From: Halorubrum sp. Atlit-26R
GTDB taxonomy: Archaea > Halobacteriota > Halobacteria > Halobacteriales > Haloferacaceae
Assembly: GCF_003666015.1 (NCBI RefSeq)
Contig: NZ_QPLT01000008.1
Coordinates: 1 to 64,000, forward strand
Length of the DNA: 64,000 bases
Direction of reading: 5' to 3'
Made by a program: the position numbers and the translations under genes
The notes under the pieces: model-generated
Databases searched by the model: none
What the model was told of the DNA's origin: nothing
The model's input: the letters and a program-made list of their open reading frames with translations, nothing else
Shown: positions 1 to 9,263 of the stretch, one piece after another
How the letters are laid out: each line of letters starts with the position of its first letter
Numbering within the stretch: position 1 is the stretch's first letter

Positions 1-170
1 TTTAGGACATTCTCAAGTAGAATTCAATCGTGTCCCTGTAGGTTTTGATATGCTCTTTCAGTCATTCTGTTAGATCCTAGTTGTGAATAAAGAAGCCGTG
101 AACGTTTCGTGTCGTTCGCAACTTAACTCGCTCCCGCCCACGAACCGGAGCAGCAGGTGCCGCGAAAGCA
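1..170. other. Intergenic edge of window
   Basis: No gene is supported here. The stretch is AT-richer than its surroundings and holds no open frame with coding character. It ends where homology to the other CRISPR leaders begins, near 171. Confidence 0.4.
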
Positions 171-272
171 ATCCATCGACCTTCGGGGAGGTTGAACAGA
201 TATTGGAGGTCGACGGAAACGACTAAGTCAAACCCGGAGTGAGAGACGGGTAAGACACCCGTTCACGGGTGA
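171..272 (+). promoter_or_regulatory. CRISPR leader of array 1
   Basis: From ATCCATCGAC onward this stretch matches the leader at 9163-9263, including GATATTGGAGGTCGACGG, ACGACTAAGT and the leader end ACACCCGTTCACGGGTG. The CCCGTTCACGGG end can form a small hairpin directly before the first repeat. GGAAACG followed by ACTAAGT resembles a BRE plus TATA box, which would place the transcription start close to the first repeat. Confidence 0.8.
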
Positions 273-1485
273 TTTTCAGACGAACCCCTTGGGGCTTTGA
301 AGCGGACCAGCATAGTAAAAAGGCGGCTACAAGCGATAGTTTCAGACGAACTCTTGGGGATTTGAAGCGACGGGATCGCGCCGCGTATCACCGACCGCTT
401 CACGGTTTCAGACGAACTCTTGGGGCTTTGAAGCCAAGGCGAGAAGGAGAAATTGGAGGCAAACACGTTGGTTTCAGACGAACCCTTGGAGCTTCGAAGC
501 GAGTGTACCATGACCGGCGGGGACCCGGCAATGAGTTTCAGACGAACTCTTGAAGCTTTGAAGCTTGTCTGTCTGGATACTCCCGGCCGCAGTTATCTGG
601 AGGTTTCAGATGAATCCCCGGGAATTTGAAGTTGAAGATCGTACTCTGTGGTCCGGAAACGCCCATCGTTTCAGGCGATCCTTTAGGGCTTTGAAGCATC
701 GATCGGGCCGGCGGGCTCGTCTCTTTCTTCGATCTTCAGACGAACCCTTGAAGCTTTGAAGCGACGAGAGGATCAACTACGGGCGCGACCCGACCAACGT
801 TTCAGACGAACCCTTGGGGCTTTGAAGCTCCCACAGCGTCGAGGCCGCGTACCCCTCGACGTGTTTCAGACGAACCCTTGGGGCTTTGAAGCAACCGAAA
901 GGCACTGCCGTGGGAGGGCGCTGCGTCTACCGTGTTTCAGACGAACCCCTTGTGGGTTTGAAGCGCCGCGGAGGTGACGACCCCGGACCCAGACCCCCGA
1001 TTTCAGACGAACCTTTGAGGCTTTGAAGTGACCAGAAGCAGCTCCGTTACGAGTTCGCTGGTCTCTTTTCAGACGGACCCTTGAGGTTTTGAAGCGTCTG
1101 GATTCGGACGCGCGACGGCGACGTGACGCGGTTTCAGACGAGCCCTCGTGGATTTGAAGCCTCGGCGCATACCACTACCCCGATATGCCGCCTCACGCTT
1201 CAGACGAACTCTTGGGGCTTTGAAGCACCGTCGCTGCGAAAGAGGATGTACAACACCGCAGTTTCAGACGAACCCCTGAGGGTTTGAAGCCTGCGCGAGA
1301 CGCCTGCCCGGCTGCTGTATCAAAAGTTTCAGACGAACTCTTGAGGCTTTGAAGAAACCGCGTCAACCGGGCGGTCGACGGCGACGACGCTGTTTCAGAC
1401 GAACCCTTGAGGGTTTGAAGCCCTCTGTAGCGTCAGCCACGTATGGCTAATACAATTTTCAGACGAACCCCTGTGGATTGAATTG
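272..1485 (+). CRISPR. CRISPR array 1, degenerate repeats
   Basis: About 19 repeats of 30 nt begin near 273, 339, 405, 471, 535, 603, 668, 733, 799, 863, 934, 1000, 1066, 1131, 1197, 1261, 1326, 1392 and 1455. Spacers are about 34-39 nt. The consensus is the same as in arrays 2 and 3, but almost every copy carries substitutions: the first starts with extra T residues and has an extra C, the copy at 934 is 31 nt, and the last ends in GGATTGAATTG. Only the copies at 799 and 863 match the array-2 consensus. Orientation is plus, set by the upstream leader. Wear at both ends suggests an old array no longer refreshed by spacer acquisition. Confidence 0.93.
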
Positions 1486-1606
1486 AGGCAGACGCGATAA
1501 ACCGCGTGAGCTGAATCTGTTGCCCCCGGTGCGTTTATGTTCGGTCTCGGGGAATTGGTTAGATAGGTGTATTCACCGACATGATCTCCGTAACGGAGGC
1601 TGATAG

Positions 1607-2380
1607 ATGCGGCTGCTGATTTCACTTGAAGCAACGGCAGACGCGGCGTATAGGCACACCTACCACCACAAGCTCCGAGGGCGGCTCTGGAAGGCACTCC
1701 GTGGGACTCAGTTCGAGGAGGAACACGATAATAACCAGCCGCTCGGCATGGCGTTCTCCAATATCTTCCCGTGGGGAGACATACAGGCTGGCGACGAGCG
1801 CACGGTGATTGTCGCGTCTCCCCGAGAGCCGTTACTGACAGCGATCGCGGGCGACCTCAACATGGACCCGACGTTCGACATTGGGGATATGCGGTTCCGC
1901 GTCACGGACGTGACTCCCTTGTCGGTCGACGTCGGAGAGCCGGGAGAGCGCGGTACGATCCAGACCGATACGGGAGTGTTCGTCCGGCTCAAAGAGGAAC
2001 ACCGCCAGCAGTACGGGATAGAAGCGGAAGGGGACGCTCGCACGTACTGGAAGCCGAAGCATACGATAGAGCCGTTCAGAGATGCGATTACGGCTAATCT
2101 CCAACACAAGCACGACTTGTTCGCGCCTGACTATCAGGAGGGTCCGGAGGAGGTCGACGGTGATCTGTTCGACAGTTACGAACTGATCAAGACCTACGCG
2201 CTTCCAGTGACTGTCACGACCGGGGAGCAGGTTGAGTATGTCGTCAGCAAGTGGGAGCTCGGATACCATGTCCAGAGCGACGCCCACCGGCAGCACTTGA
2301 ATCTCGCTCTCGATACGGGTATTGGCGTCCAGAACGGGCTCGGATTCGGATTTATCAACATCACCAACGATGCCCAGTAG
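1607..2380 (+). CDS. cas6: CRISPR endoribonuclease Cas6
   Basis: This 257-residue protein is a RAMP-family pre-crRNA nuclease that would cut the repeat transcripts of the three nearby arrays. The glycine-rich C-terminal motif typical of Cas6 is visible around residues 240-250 (NGLGFGFI), and a His-rich helix near residues 22-29 (YRHTYHHK) can supply the catalytic histidine. The ATG is preceded by GGAGGCTGATAG, a good Shine-Dalgarno. It is the first gene of a tight cas6-cas8b-cas7-cas5-cas3 operon and overlaps cas8b by 11 nt. A TATA-like GTTTATG lies near 1532. Gene order and repeat type fit haloarchaeal subtype I-B. Confidence 0.88.
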   Translation: MRLLISLEATADAAYRHTYHHKLRGRLWKALRGTQFEEEHDNNQPLGMAFSNIFPWGDIQAGDERTVIVASPREPLLTAIAGDLNMDPTFDIGDMRFRVTDVTPLSVDVGEPGERGTIQTDTGVFVRLKEEHRQQYGIEAEGDARTYWKPKHTIEPFRDAITANLQHKHDLFAPDYQEGPEEVDGDLFDSYELIKTYALPVTVTTGEQVEYVVSKWELGYHVQSDAHRQHLNLALDTGIGVQNGLGFGFINITNDAQ

Positions 2381-4736
2381 CTACGCAAAAACAGCGGTAA
2401 GTCGGTTCCAGCCCCGTATTCCGGCGTCGCTTTACGAGATCGCGTGGCAGTATTCGCTGTTCGACTGGTACGACTCGGTCCAGTCGGATGCGATTGATTG
2501 GGGGCTGGATCCAGAACATCTCCCGTATCTCACGCCGCGTGCGAAGGACGGCCTGTTCGGGGAGCCGGACAGTCTGATTGTCGTGTACGCCGACCTCTCA
2601 GACCCGGACAACCCAAGCTTCCGGACGGAGGCTGACGGCGGAGCGGTCGAGTTGACAACCTACACCGAGGCGGATCGGTTCAGGGTGGGCCATTCGTATC
2701 CCCAGCCGCGCCGGGGGAAGATGATGGACCACTCGATCACGACGTACAAGAACGCTTCTGCCGAGCTCATCGCAGGCCGCGTTGAGGGGAAGCGAAACAC
2801 GATCCAAGACCGGTTCACGATCTGGGCGTCCAAGTACGGTGAGAGAGTCCGAGATGAGGTCTCGGATGCAGATGCGGCGATTCTCGATGGGCTGATCGCG
2901 CTGGGAGAGGACGAGATGCAGTTGGACACGATCGCGGATTCGCTGTTGGGGCAGGTCGAGCAGGCCGACGAGGAACTTGACGCCCTGATAACCGTCGCCG
3001 TCCGCACACCAGACAGAGAGGAGTACCGACTTCCGGGCGAAATTCCGGTGTTGAACGAGGTCATGGCCGCAAAGAAGTCTGACCGGATGGACAGCACCGG
3101 AGTCTCCGATGCGAGCGGCGAGGCGACCGGCTTCGTGACCGGTGAGGAAACGACGGTGACCGGCGGTTCATCGGGTCTGTTTGGGATGAACAGCAAGAAG
3201 CAGCGCGAACACGTCCCGAGGCTTGTATCGGATGGGTCGTCGGTATGGAGATCGCGCCCGGTATCGTATCCAGTTGCCGCGGCGATCATCTCGGCGGAGT
3301 CGCTGTTTGATTCGTTCAGTCGGGGACTTCCGGGGTCGGGAAGGTTGTACCTTCTCCCGTATCTCGCGGCCCGGCGCGAGGACGTGAGTGAACAGACGTT
3401 CGAGTGGTTCTACGATCGCGTCTACAAGCGGATCCAGACCGCAGACGGCGGAGCGGACGGAGCATTCGACGACGTGATCGAGTCGATCTTCGTCGAGATC
3501 GCGGACGTGTCCTCCGGGGACGAGGAGGTGGAGCTACCCTTCGAGGAGGCGCCGAGTGCGTGGGATCAAGTTCGGTTCGCGGCCGTCCTCCAAGTCTCAG
3601 GGAACCCAGATCGGGTCTACTTTGAGACGCTGGATGCGGTGTCGCCGGCGCTCCGCTTGGAGGATGCTCACAACGAGATTGTGAGGTACGGGGCGGCGTT
3701 CACTCCGGGTGGAGTCTTCGACGGCTCCCCGCCGTCTGAGTCCAGTCCGTTACTCGGTCGCGGGGGGCTCAACCTCACGCAGTATATCCTCTACGGCGGC
3801 TACTTTGCTCGGACGACAGAGCCGACGCGGAGTAGCCGAGAGGCGTCCGAGCGGCCGACTGCCGGGGATATTGACGACAACCGGACGAGCCGCGTTCGGC
3901 GGCTACTCTCGGAGTCTCAGATTGACACCCACAGGCTCCTTGAGGAGTATATCCATCAGATAGTTCAGGATCAGCGAACGCTGTTCGGCGAAGACAACGT
4001 CTACGCTGCCTTCCCGAAGCGGAGTGTCGTCGAGCAGTATTCACAGATCCACGCGCTCGGCGCTCTCGGCGTGTTAGACGACAGTACCACGGTTCGGTTC
4101 GATACCATCCCAATGGCAAACGACAACGACTCAGACACAGCCCTTGACGACTTCGTACAACCAGAAAGCGACGGAGAGACGGGCGAAGTACCCGAGGACT
4201 CTCCGGAACCGGATACGGCGGAAGCCGCGGATGAGCCTGTCTCCGAGGAACCAGTCTCCGAGGAGCCAGTCGAGCAGGAGTCAGAGACGCGAGAGTCGCG
4301 TCTTGAGGCGTTTATCAGCGGACACAGCGCCCTTGATGATGATGAACAGGAGGCGATTTTCGTTCTCGGTGGCCTTGTGGGACGGATCAGCGCCTACCAG
4401 AACTACGAGAACGTTTCGTCGACGCTCATCCGCCGGTATCCGGTGGACTACCTGACGAAGCAGACGATCAAGGAAGTGACCAAAGAGGTCCTTCAGATGA
4501 ACAACTCCTACGCGGAGGCCGACGAGAGCCGGTCTTACCAGACGAATACGCGGTACACGACTCGTCTCACGGGGACGATGCTGGCCGCCGATCCCGAGGA
4601 GTGGCACATGACTCAAACCGAGATCCAATGGCTCTACTCTCTCGGGATCACCTACGGCCTCAGCGATTACAGCAACTACACCCAGCAGGACGACGAACAG
4701 GGCGATGAGACCGATTCCGACGCTACTGACAACTAA
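2370..4736 (+). CDS. cas8b: Cas8b, type I-B Cascade large subunit (Csh1 type)
   Basis: A protein of 788 residues in the position of the I-B large subunit, which in this family recognises the PAM and helps load crRNA into Cascade. I chose the ATG at 2370, inside the last codons of cas6, because upstream in-frame codons lie wholly within cas6. The N-terminus (YEIAWQYSLFDWY) and the length fit Csh1/Cas8b proteins. A strongly acidic linker with repeated SEEPV units occupies roughly residues 600-650, which is compatible with halophilic proteins. The stop overlaps the cas7 start (TAATG), implying translational coupling. Identification rests mainly on operon position and overall character, since Cas8 sequences are divergent. 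Confidence 0.82.
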   Translation: MPSSYAKTAVSRFQPRIPASLYEIAWQYSLFDWYDSVQSDAIDWGLDPEHLPYLTPRAKDGLFGEPDSLIVVYADLSDPDNPSFRTEADGGAVELTTYTEADRFRVGHSYPQPRRGKMMDHSITTYKNASAELIAGRVEGKRNTIQDRFTIWASKYGERVRDEVSDADAAILDGLIALGEDEMQLDTIADSLLGQVEQADEELDALITVAVRTPDREEYRLPGEIPVLNEVMAAKKSDRMDSTGVSDASGEATGFVTGEETTVTGGSSGLFGMNSKKQREHVPRLVSDGSSVWRSRPVSYPVAAAIISAESLFDSFSRGLPGSGRLYLLPYLAARREDVSEQTFEWFYDRVYKRIQTADGGADGAFDDVIESIFVEIADVSSGDEEVELPFEEAPSAWDQVRFAAVLQVSGNPDRVYFETLDAVSPALRLEDAHNEIVRYGAAFTPGGVFDGSPPSESSPLLGRGGLNLTQYILYGGYFARTTEPTRSSREASERPTAGDIDDNRTSRVRRLLSESQIDTHRLLEEYIHQIVQDQRTLFGEDNVYAAFPKRSVVEQYSQIHALGALGVLDDSTTVRFDTIPMANDNDSDTALDDFVQPESDGETGEVPEDSPEPDTAEAADEPVSEEPVSEEPVEQESETRESRLEAFISGHSALDDDEQEAIFVLGGLVGRISAYQNYENVSSTLIRRYPVDYLTKQTIKEVTKEVLQMNNSYAEADESRSYQTNTRYTTRLTGTMLAADPEEWHMTQTEIQWLYSLGITYGLSDYSNYTQQDDEQGDETDSDATDN

Positions 4737-5776
4737 TGTCTTCCGACACCACCCACGCCGATACTGACGGTACTGACGCCGTAGAGAACCGCTCCGAGAT
4801 CGTGTTCGCTTACGACGCTGAGGACACGAATCCCAACGGGAACCCACTCTCGGCAAACGACAAGCCGCGAGTCGACGAGACGACCGGGAAGGCAGTCGTG
4901 ACCGACGTGCGGTTGAAGCGATACCTCCGTGACCAGTTAGACGACGACGGGCTGGGTGTTTACATCCAGAACCCCAGCAAGAGCGATGCGGACTCCGTGC
5001 TGGACAGAGAGGACCTGTTCACGGCCGCGACGGGGATCGACGACGACGAGCTCGGTGACATGACCGGGAGCGAGGCGGCAGATGCGTTCCTGACGAACGC
5101 GGTCGACGTGCGCTACTTCGGTGCGGCAGTCACCTTCGATTTCGACAATCTCCCCGACGACTTCCCGGGGCAGTTCATCGGGCCGGTCCAATTCAGTCAC
5201 GCCCGGAGCCTCAACAAGATCGTCAGAAAGAGCGAGTCGAAGCAACTGTCGACGGTCGTGTCGAGTGGCGGCGACGCCGAGCAAGGGACGTTCGCAGCGG
5301 ACAACCGGCTCCAGTACGCGTTTATTCCGTTCCACGGCGTAGTCAACGAGCGGAACGCCGGGAAGACACGGCTCAGTCAGACCGACGTGGAGCGGCTGGA
5401 TTCGCTCATGTGGCGCTCGCTCAAGAACCAGACGTTGACGCGGTCGAAGATGGGCCACCAGCCCCGCCTCTATCTCCGTGTCGAGTACGCGACCGACGAT
5501 TTCCACATCGGCACGCTGGACGACGGGATTGAGCTCACCCAAGAGAAGCCGGACAAAGAGCTTCGGAACATTAGCGACGTGGTTCTCGGCGTCGACGATC
5601 TTATCGAGTCCCTGTCGGAGAACCGTGACCACGTCGAGGCAGTCCACTTCATCGCTGACCGGCACTTGACTGTGGAGGCCAACGGCGAAACGGGCGGAGC
5701 CGACCACCTCTCCGATCAACTCGCAGAGGCGGTAGGCGCCGACAACGTCGTTGAGGTCGACCCATACGACACCTAA
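4736..5776 (+). CDS. cas7: Cas7 (Csh2 type), Cascade backbone
   Basis: This 346-residue RAMP protein would polymerise along the crRNA spacer. The N-terminal segment EIVFAYDAEDTNPNGNP is the classic Cas7 signature (strand, then D-x-NPNGNP), and VTDVRLKRYLRD follows as expected. Later motifs HARSLNKIVRKSES and YAFIPFHGVVN fit the Csh2 subfamily. It starts at the TAATG overlap with cas8b and ends at a TAATG overlap with cas5, so the four Cascade genes are one translationally coupled unit. No truncation or frameshift is seen. Confidence 0.93.
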   Translation: MSSDTTHADTDGTDAVENRSEIVFAYDAEDTNPNGNPLSANDKPRVDETTGKAVVTDVRLKRYLRDQLDDDGLGVYIQNPSKSDADSVLDREDLFTAATGIDDDELGDMTGSEAADAFLTNAVDVRYFGAAVTFDFDNLPDDFPGQFIGPVQFSHARSLNKIVRKSESKQLSTVVSSGGDAEQGTFAADNRLQYAFIPFHGVVNERNAGKTRLSQTDVERLDSLMWRSLKNQTLTRSKMGHQPRLYLRVEYATDDFHIGTLDDGIELTQEKPDKELRNISDVVLGVDDLIESLSENRDHVEAVHFIADRHLTVEANGETGGADHLSDQLAEAVGADNVVEVDPYDT

Positions 5777-6543
5777 TGGGGACGACAGAGATGGACGTCG
5801 ACGGTCGCGACTGTATATCGTTCACCGTCCGGGGGCCGTGGGCCCACTTCCGGCGAATAGACACAACGACGGACAAACCTACCTATCTCGTTATCCCACG
5901 GACGACCGTTGCGGGGCTTATCGCGGCCGTTCTGGGCGAGCCGCGAGATTCGTACTACGACACGTTCAGCCCTGAAAACTCCGCGATCGCCATCACTCCT
6001 ACGTCGGAACTCAACACACAGGCCATTCCGATGCTTACGGTCCCGACAGCAGAAGGCGACCTCAAGAGCGTCGGCGGGACACGGCGGAAGGCCGTTATCG
6101 CACCCGAGGAGATCGCGGAGGGGCGGAAGCGCCGGACCTTCGAGTATATCGTTGATCCAGAGTACCGGATCGACCTCGTGTTGGCTGACGCGGAGACCGC
6201 GGAGAGAGTCGCGGACTATCTCACAGCCGGGAAAGCAGCGTACACGCCCTATCTCGGGAAATCAGAGTGTCTTGCGGAGATCACCGACGTTGAACAGACC
6301 ACCGTCGAGCCAGCACCAGATGGAGAGGAGGCGGTTGCGTCGACCGTCCCCGAGGAGTACGTCGTTCCCGAACCGGGGTCCAGACTCCGGATGGAGCGAA
6401 CACCGGCCTACATGGAGCGTGACGACTCCGGGCGGCGAACGACCGGGTTCATCTCATACGCATACGCCCCGGGTGGTGAGACGATAACCGCTCCGGGCGC
6501 CCCGATCAAGAAGGTGGGAGGCCGCTCAGTCTGTTTCCTATGA
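5776..6543 (+). CDS. cas5: Cas5, Cascade 5'-handle binding subunit
   Basis: 255 residues. Cas5 caps the crRNA 5' handle in type I-B Cascade. The N-terminal RAMP strand SFTVRGPWAHFRR and the following IPRTTVAGLIAAVLG match Cas5 of the Hmari/I-B kind, and the conserved SYAYAPG-like C-terminal block is present (FISYAYAPGGE). The start overlaps the cas7 stop, and the stop overlaps the cas3 start (CTATGA). Nothing looks damaged. Confidence 0.9.
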   Translation: MGTTEMDVDGRDCISFTVRGPWAHFRRIDTTTDKPTYLVIPRTTVAGLIAAVLGEPRDSYYDTFSPENSAIAITPTSELNTQAIPMLTVPTAEGDLKSVGGTRRKAVIAPEEIAEGRKRRTFEYIVDPEYRIDLVLADAETAERVADYLTAGKAAYTPYLGKSECLAEITDVEQTTVEPAPDGEEAVASTVPEEYVVPEPGSRLRMERTPAYMERDDSGRRTTGFISYAYAPGGETITAPGAPIKKVGGRSVCFL

Positions 6544-9155
6544 GCAGTCCAGACGGCGCTCTCTCGGCGTTCTTGGCTCGGCCCGACCAGACGCTCGGGG
6601 ACCATCTTGAGGGCGTCGCTGACGGCTGCGAATCGCTCGTCGAGGCAGACAGTACGATGCCGACCGGCGACTCGTGGGCGCAGTTTCTCAAGACGCTCGC
6701 GTGGACCCACGATATTGGCAAGCTCACCGACTACTTCCAGACGTACATCGAGACGGGCGACCGAAGCACGGCGCCGACACCGGAGCTCACGTACCACAGC
6801 TTCACAGGAAGTGTCGTGACAGCCGCCGCGCTCGCAAGACAGGGGTTCAATAAGAAGGCGACAGCAGCGGGCTTCTACGCGGTGCTTAGACACCACTCCG
6901 TGATCGAGAACGTCCCGTCTGACCTCCCGAGCTACTACGAGTCGAGGTCCGCGGTCGACGCGCGATACGAGCTTGTGGAAAGACAGGTCAGGAACATCGA
7001 CCAGAGCGCCGCCCAAGCCGCCGACGAGGTACTTACGAGAGCAACGGACGGGCAGTACGGGTGGGAAGGGTTCCAGAGTGACGGAGTCGAGTTTGTGAGG
7101 CGGTTGGTCCGAGCCACCGATCCAGCCACCTCAGAATCGGATTTCTACGAGATCGTCCTTCGGGCGTGGTCCACTCTCGTCGCCGCCGACAAGTTCGACG
7201 CAAGTGGAAGTGCGACAGGGGCCGCCGATCGACTCTCCGCGACCCCACGGCCGCCAGTAGACCAGTTATCCAACCACCTCCGGGCCCTCTCAGACACAGA
7301 GCTACCAGACGGAAACACCGCCTCACAGTATCTCGATACGCCTCAAAAGCCGGCGCCGGGAGATGAAGCGACCATCGAGCAGCGTCTCGCAGCGGTGCGA
7401 ACAAAGGCCAACGAACAGGTGGTCAGGAACCTCCAAGCAGGACACGAAGCCGGCGATCGCGTCTTCGAGCTTACCCTCCCGACAGGGTTCGGGAAGACAT
7501 ACACCGGACTCAGGAGCGCCCTTTCTCTTGGTGAGACACGGGATAGCCGGGTGATCTACGCGCTCCCATACACGTCGATCATCGACCAAGTGGACAGCGA
7601 GATACAGCGGATCTTCGACGTCTCCCCACGCGACCCAGAATACACCGTCCACCACCATCTTGCCGACACGCTCACAGTAGCAGCAGCCGGCGGTGGCCCA
7701 CTCTCAGACGGTATCGGGAGTGGCGCAGACACGCTCCACGCCGAAGCGTGGAGGTCGGGGCTTGTTCTCACGACGTTCACGCAACTGTTCGAGAGCGTTG
7801 CTGGACCACAGAATACGCAGTCGATGAAGCTCCCGGCGTTACAGGATAGCATCATCATCCTCGATGAGCCTCAAGCTCTCTCGTTAGAGTGGTGGCAACT
7901 CGTCGGCCGCCTCACCGAGTTTCTGACCGACGAGTACGACGCCACGGTCGTGTTCATGACGGCGACACAGCCCCGGATCCTCGATAACCTTCCAGACTAC
8001 TCAAATCCGACCCAGCTAACCGACTGTCTCCCCGAGTGTAACGCCCTACTGCGTGATTCTCCACGGGTCCGCTTCCGGATCCACGACAGCCTCCAAGCAC
8101 ACCTATCCGGAGACGCTGACCCACTACCGCTCCCAGAGGCCGCGACCGAGATCGAGGGTTCGACGACAGAGGCAGACAACACGCTCGCGATAGTCAATAC
8201 CGTGGAGTCGGCCGTCACGCTGACAGAACATCTCTCGGGGCCCGATACGGCTCCGCTTGCGGCAGACCTTCTTGACACGCATGACACAGACCCCGACCCG
8301 TTCGACCCAGACGCCTACCTCGAACGCTTCGCGGAGCGGCACACAGACGCGGAGCAGATCGTCGCGACTCTGACGACGAGGCTCCGCCCGGTCGACCGAA
8401 GTCGCCTGATCGACGTATTGAACCACATCCTCGATCCGGAAACGACGACGCCGGTCGATGGAACACCGCTAATCACGGTGTCGACACAGTTGATCGAGGC
8501 AGGAGTGGACGTGAGTTTCGACCGGTTGTATCGCGACTACGCGCCGGTTCCGTCGATCGTCCAAGCCGCGGGAAGGTGTAACCGAGAGTTTGGGGGAGAC
8601 GCAGCTTCGGTCACGATCTGGCGGCTGGACAGTCCGGCAGAGAGCTACTACGTCCCGAGCGAGCTCATCTACGGTGACCGGTCGCTGCTACACCCGACAC
8701 AGCAGGCACTTGCGAGAGTCACGGCCCGTGACCACTCAGTCCCCGAAGTCGAGATGATCACGACGGGGGTAGAAACATACTACGAAGCCCTCCACGGAAA
8801 GCGGAAGACAGGCGACAGACGAGATCGGCTTGTCTCCGCGTTTGACGGTTCGAAAGGCGAGCAGTTACGGAACGCGTCGCTTGTCGGGTCGGAGTACCCG
8901 ACGCAGGAGACGATTGTGCTCACGTCAGAAGAAGACCGCGAGCAGGCGCGTCGGTACCAGCGACACAAGGACGCAGAGGAGTGGAGTGCGGCTCAGGCAG
9001 CCTTCCAAGACCTCAAGCGACTGTTAGTGACCCTTCCCGTCGAGGAACCGGTCGATGAACCCGTGATAATCGACGTAACAGACACCGACAGCTACCACCC
9101 GGAAACTGGGAGCGGGCCTACCATATCAGAGGCGCAAACCGACGCGGAGCTCTAA
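6540..9155 (+). CDS. cas3: Cas3 helicase-nuclease
   Basis: 871 residues: an N-terminal HD nuclease domain fused to an SF2 helicase, the effector that degrades Cascade-bound DNA. HD residues are visible at WTHDIGKL (about 55-62), with later His motifs in TYHSFTG and LRHHS. The helicase shows Walker A LPTGFGKTY (about 314-322), a DEPQ motif II (about 441), TATQP as motif III, and motif VI VQAAGRCNR (about 673-681). All expected catalytic residues are present, so interference should be functional. It overlaps cas5 by 4 nt. It is the last cas gene, and array 2's leader begins just after its stop. Confidence 0.93.
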   Translation: MSSPDGALSAFLARPDQTLGDHLEGVADGCESLVEADSTMPTGDSWAQFLKTLAWTHDIGKLTDYFQTYIETGDRSTAPTPELTYHSFTGSVVTAAALARQGFNKKATAAGFYAVLRHHSVIENVPSDLPSYYESRSAVDARYELVERQVRNIDQSAAQAADEVLTRATDGQYGWEGFQSDGVEFVRRLVRATDPATSESDFYEIVLRAWSTLVAADKFDASGSATGAADRLSATPRPPVDQLSNHLRALSDTELPDGNTASQYLDTPQKPAPGDEATIEQRLAAVRTKANEQVVRNLQAGHEAGDRVFELTLPTGFGKTYTGLRSALSLGETRDSRVIYALPYTSIIDQVDSEIQRIFDVSPRDPEYTVHHHLADTLTVAAAGGGPLSDGIGSGADTLHAEAWRSGLVLTTFTQLFESVAGPQNTQSMKLPALQDSIIILDEPQALSLEWWQLVGRLTEFLTDEYDATVVFMTATQPRILDNLPDYSNPTQLTDCLPECNALLRDSPRVRFRIHDSLQAHLSGDADPLPLPEAATEIEGSTTEADNTLAIVNTVESAVTLTEHLSGPDTAPLAADLLDTHDTDPDPFDPDAYLERFAERHTDAEQIVATLTTRLRPVDRSRLIDVLNHILDPETTTPVDGTPLITVSTQLIEAGVDVSFDRLYRDYAPVPSIVQAAGRCNREFGGDAASVTIWRLDSPAESYYVPSELIYGDRSLLHPTQQALARVTARDHSVPEVEMITTGVETYYEALHGKRKTGDRRDRLVSAFDGSKGEQLRNASLVGSEYPTQETIVLTSEEDREQARRYQRHKDAEEWSAAQAAFQDLKRLLVTLPVEEPVDEPVIIDVTDTDSYHPETGSGPTISEAQTDAEL

Positions 9156-9162
9156 GCCACTA

Positions 9163-9263
9163 TTCCATCGACCCCCCGGGGGTTGAGACGATATTGGAGG
9201 TCGACGGAAACGACTAAGTGAAACCCGGAGGGTGAGATAGGTAAGACACCCGTTCACGGGTGG
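9163..9263 (+). promoter_or_regulatory. CRISPR leader of array 2
   Basis: Homologous to the array 1 leader from TTCCATCG through ACACCCGTTCACGGGTG, with a few substitutions. ACGACTAAGT is the likely TATA element. It begins within 10 nt of the cas3 stop, so cas3 read-through could also enter the array. Confidence 0.82.

Noticed and set aside
263-977. Open frames across array 1 on both strands (for example around 269-553 and 263-511)
   Set aside because: They are translations of CRISPR repeats (FRRTLGALK, LQSPKGSSET) and have no independent coding character.
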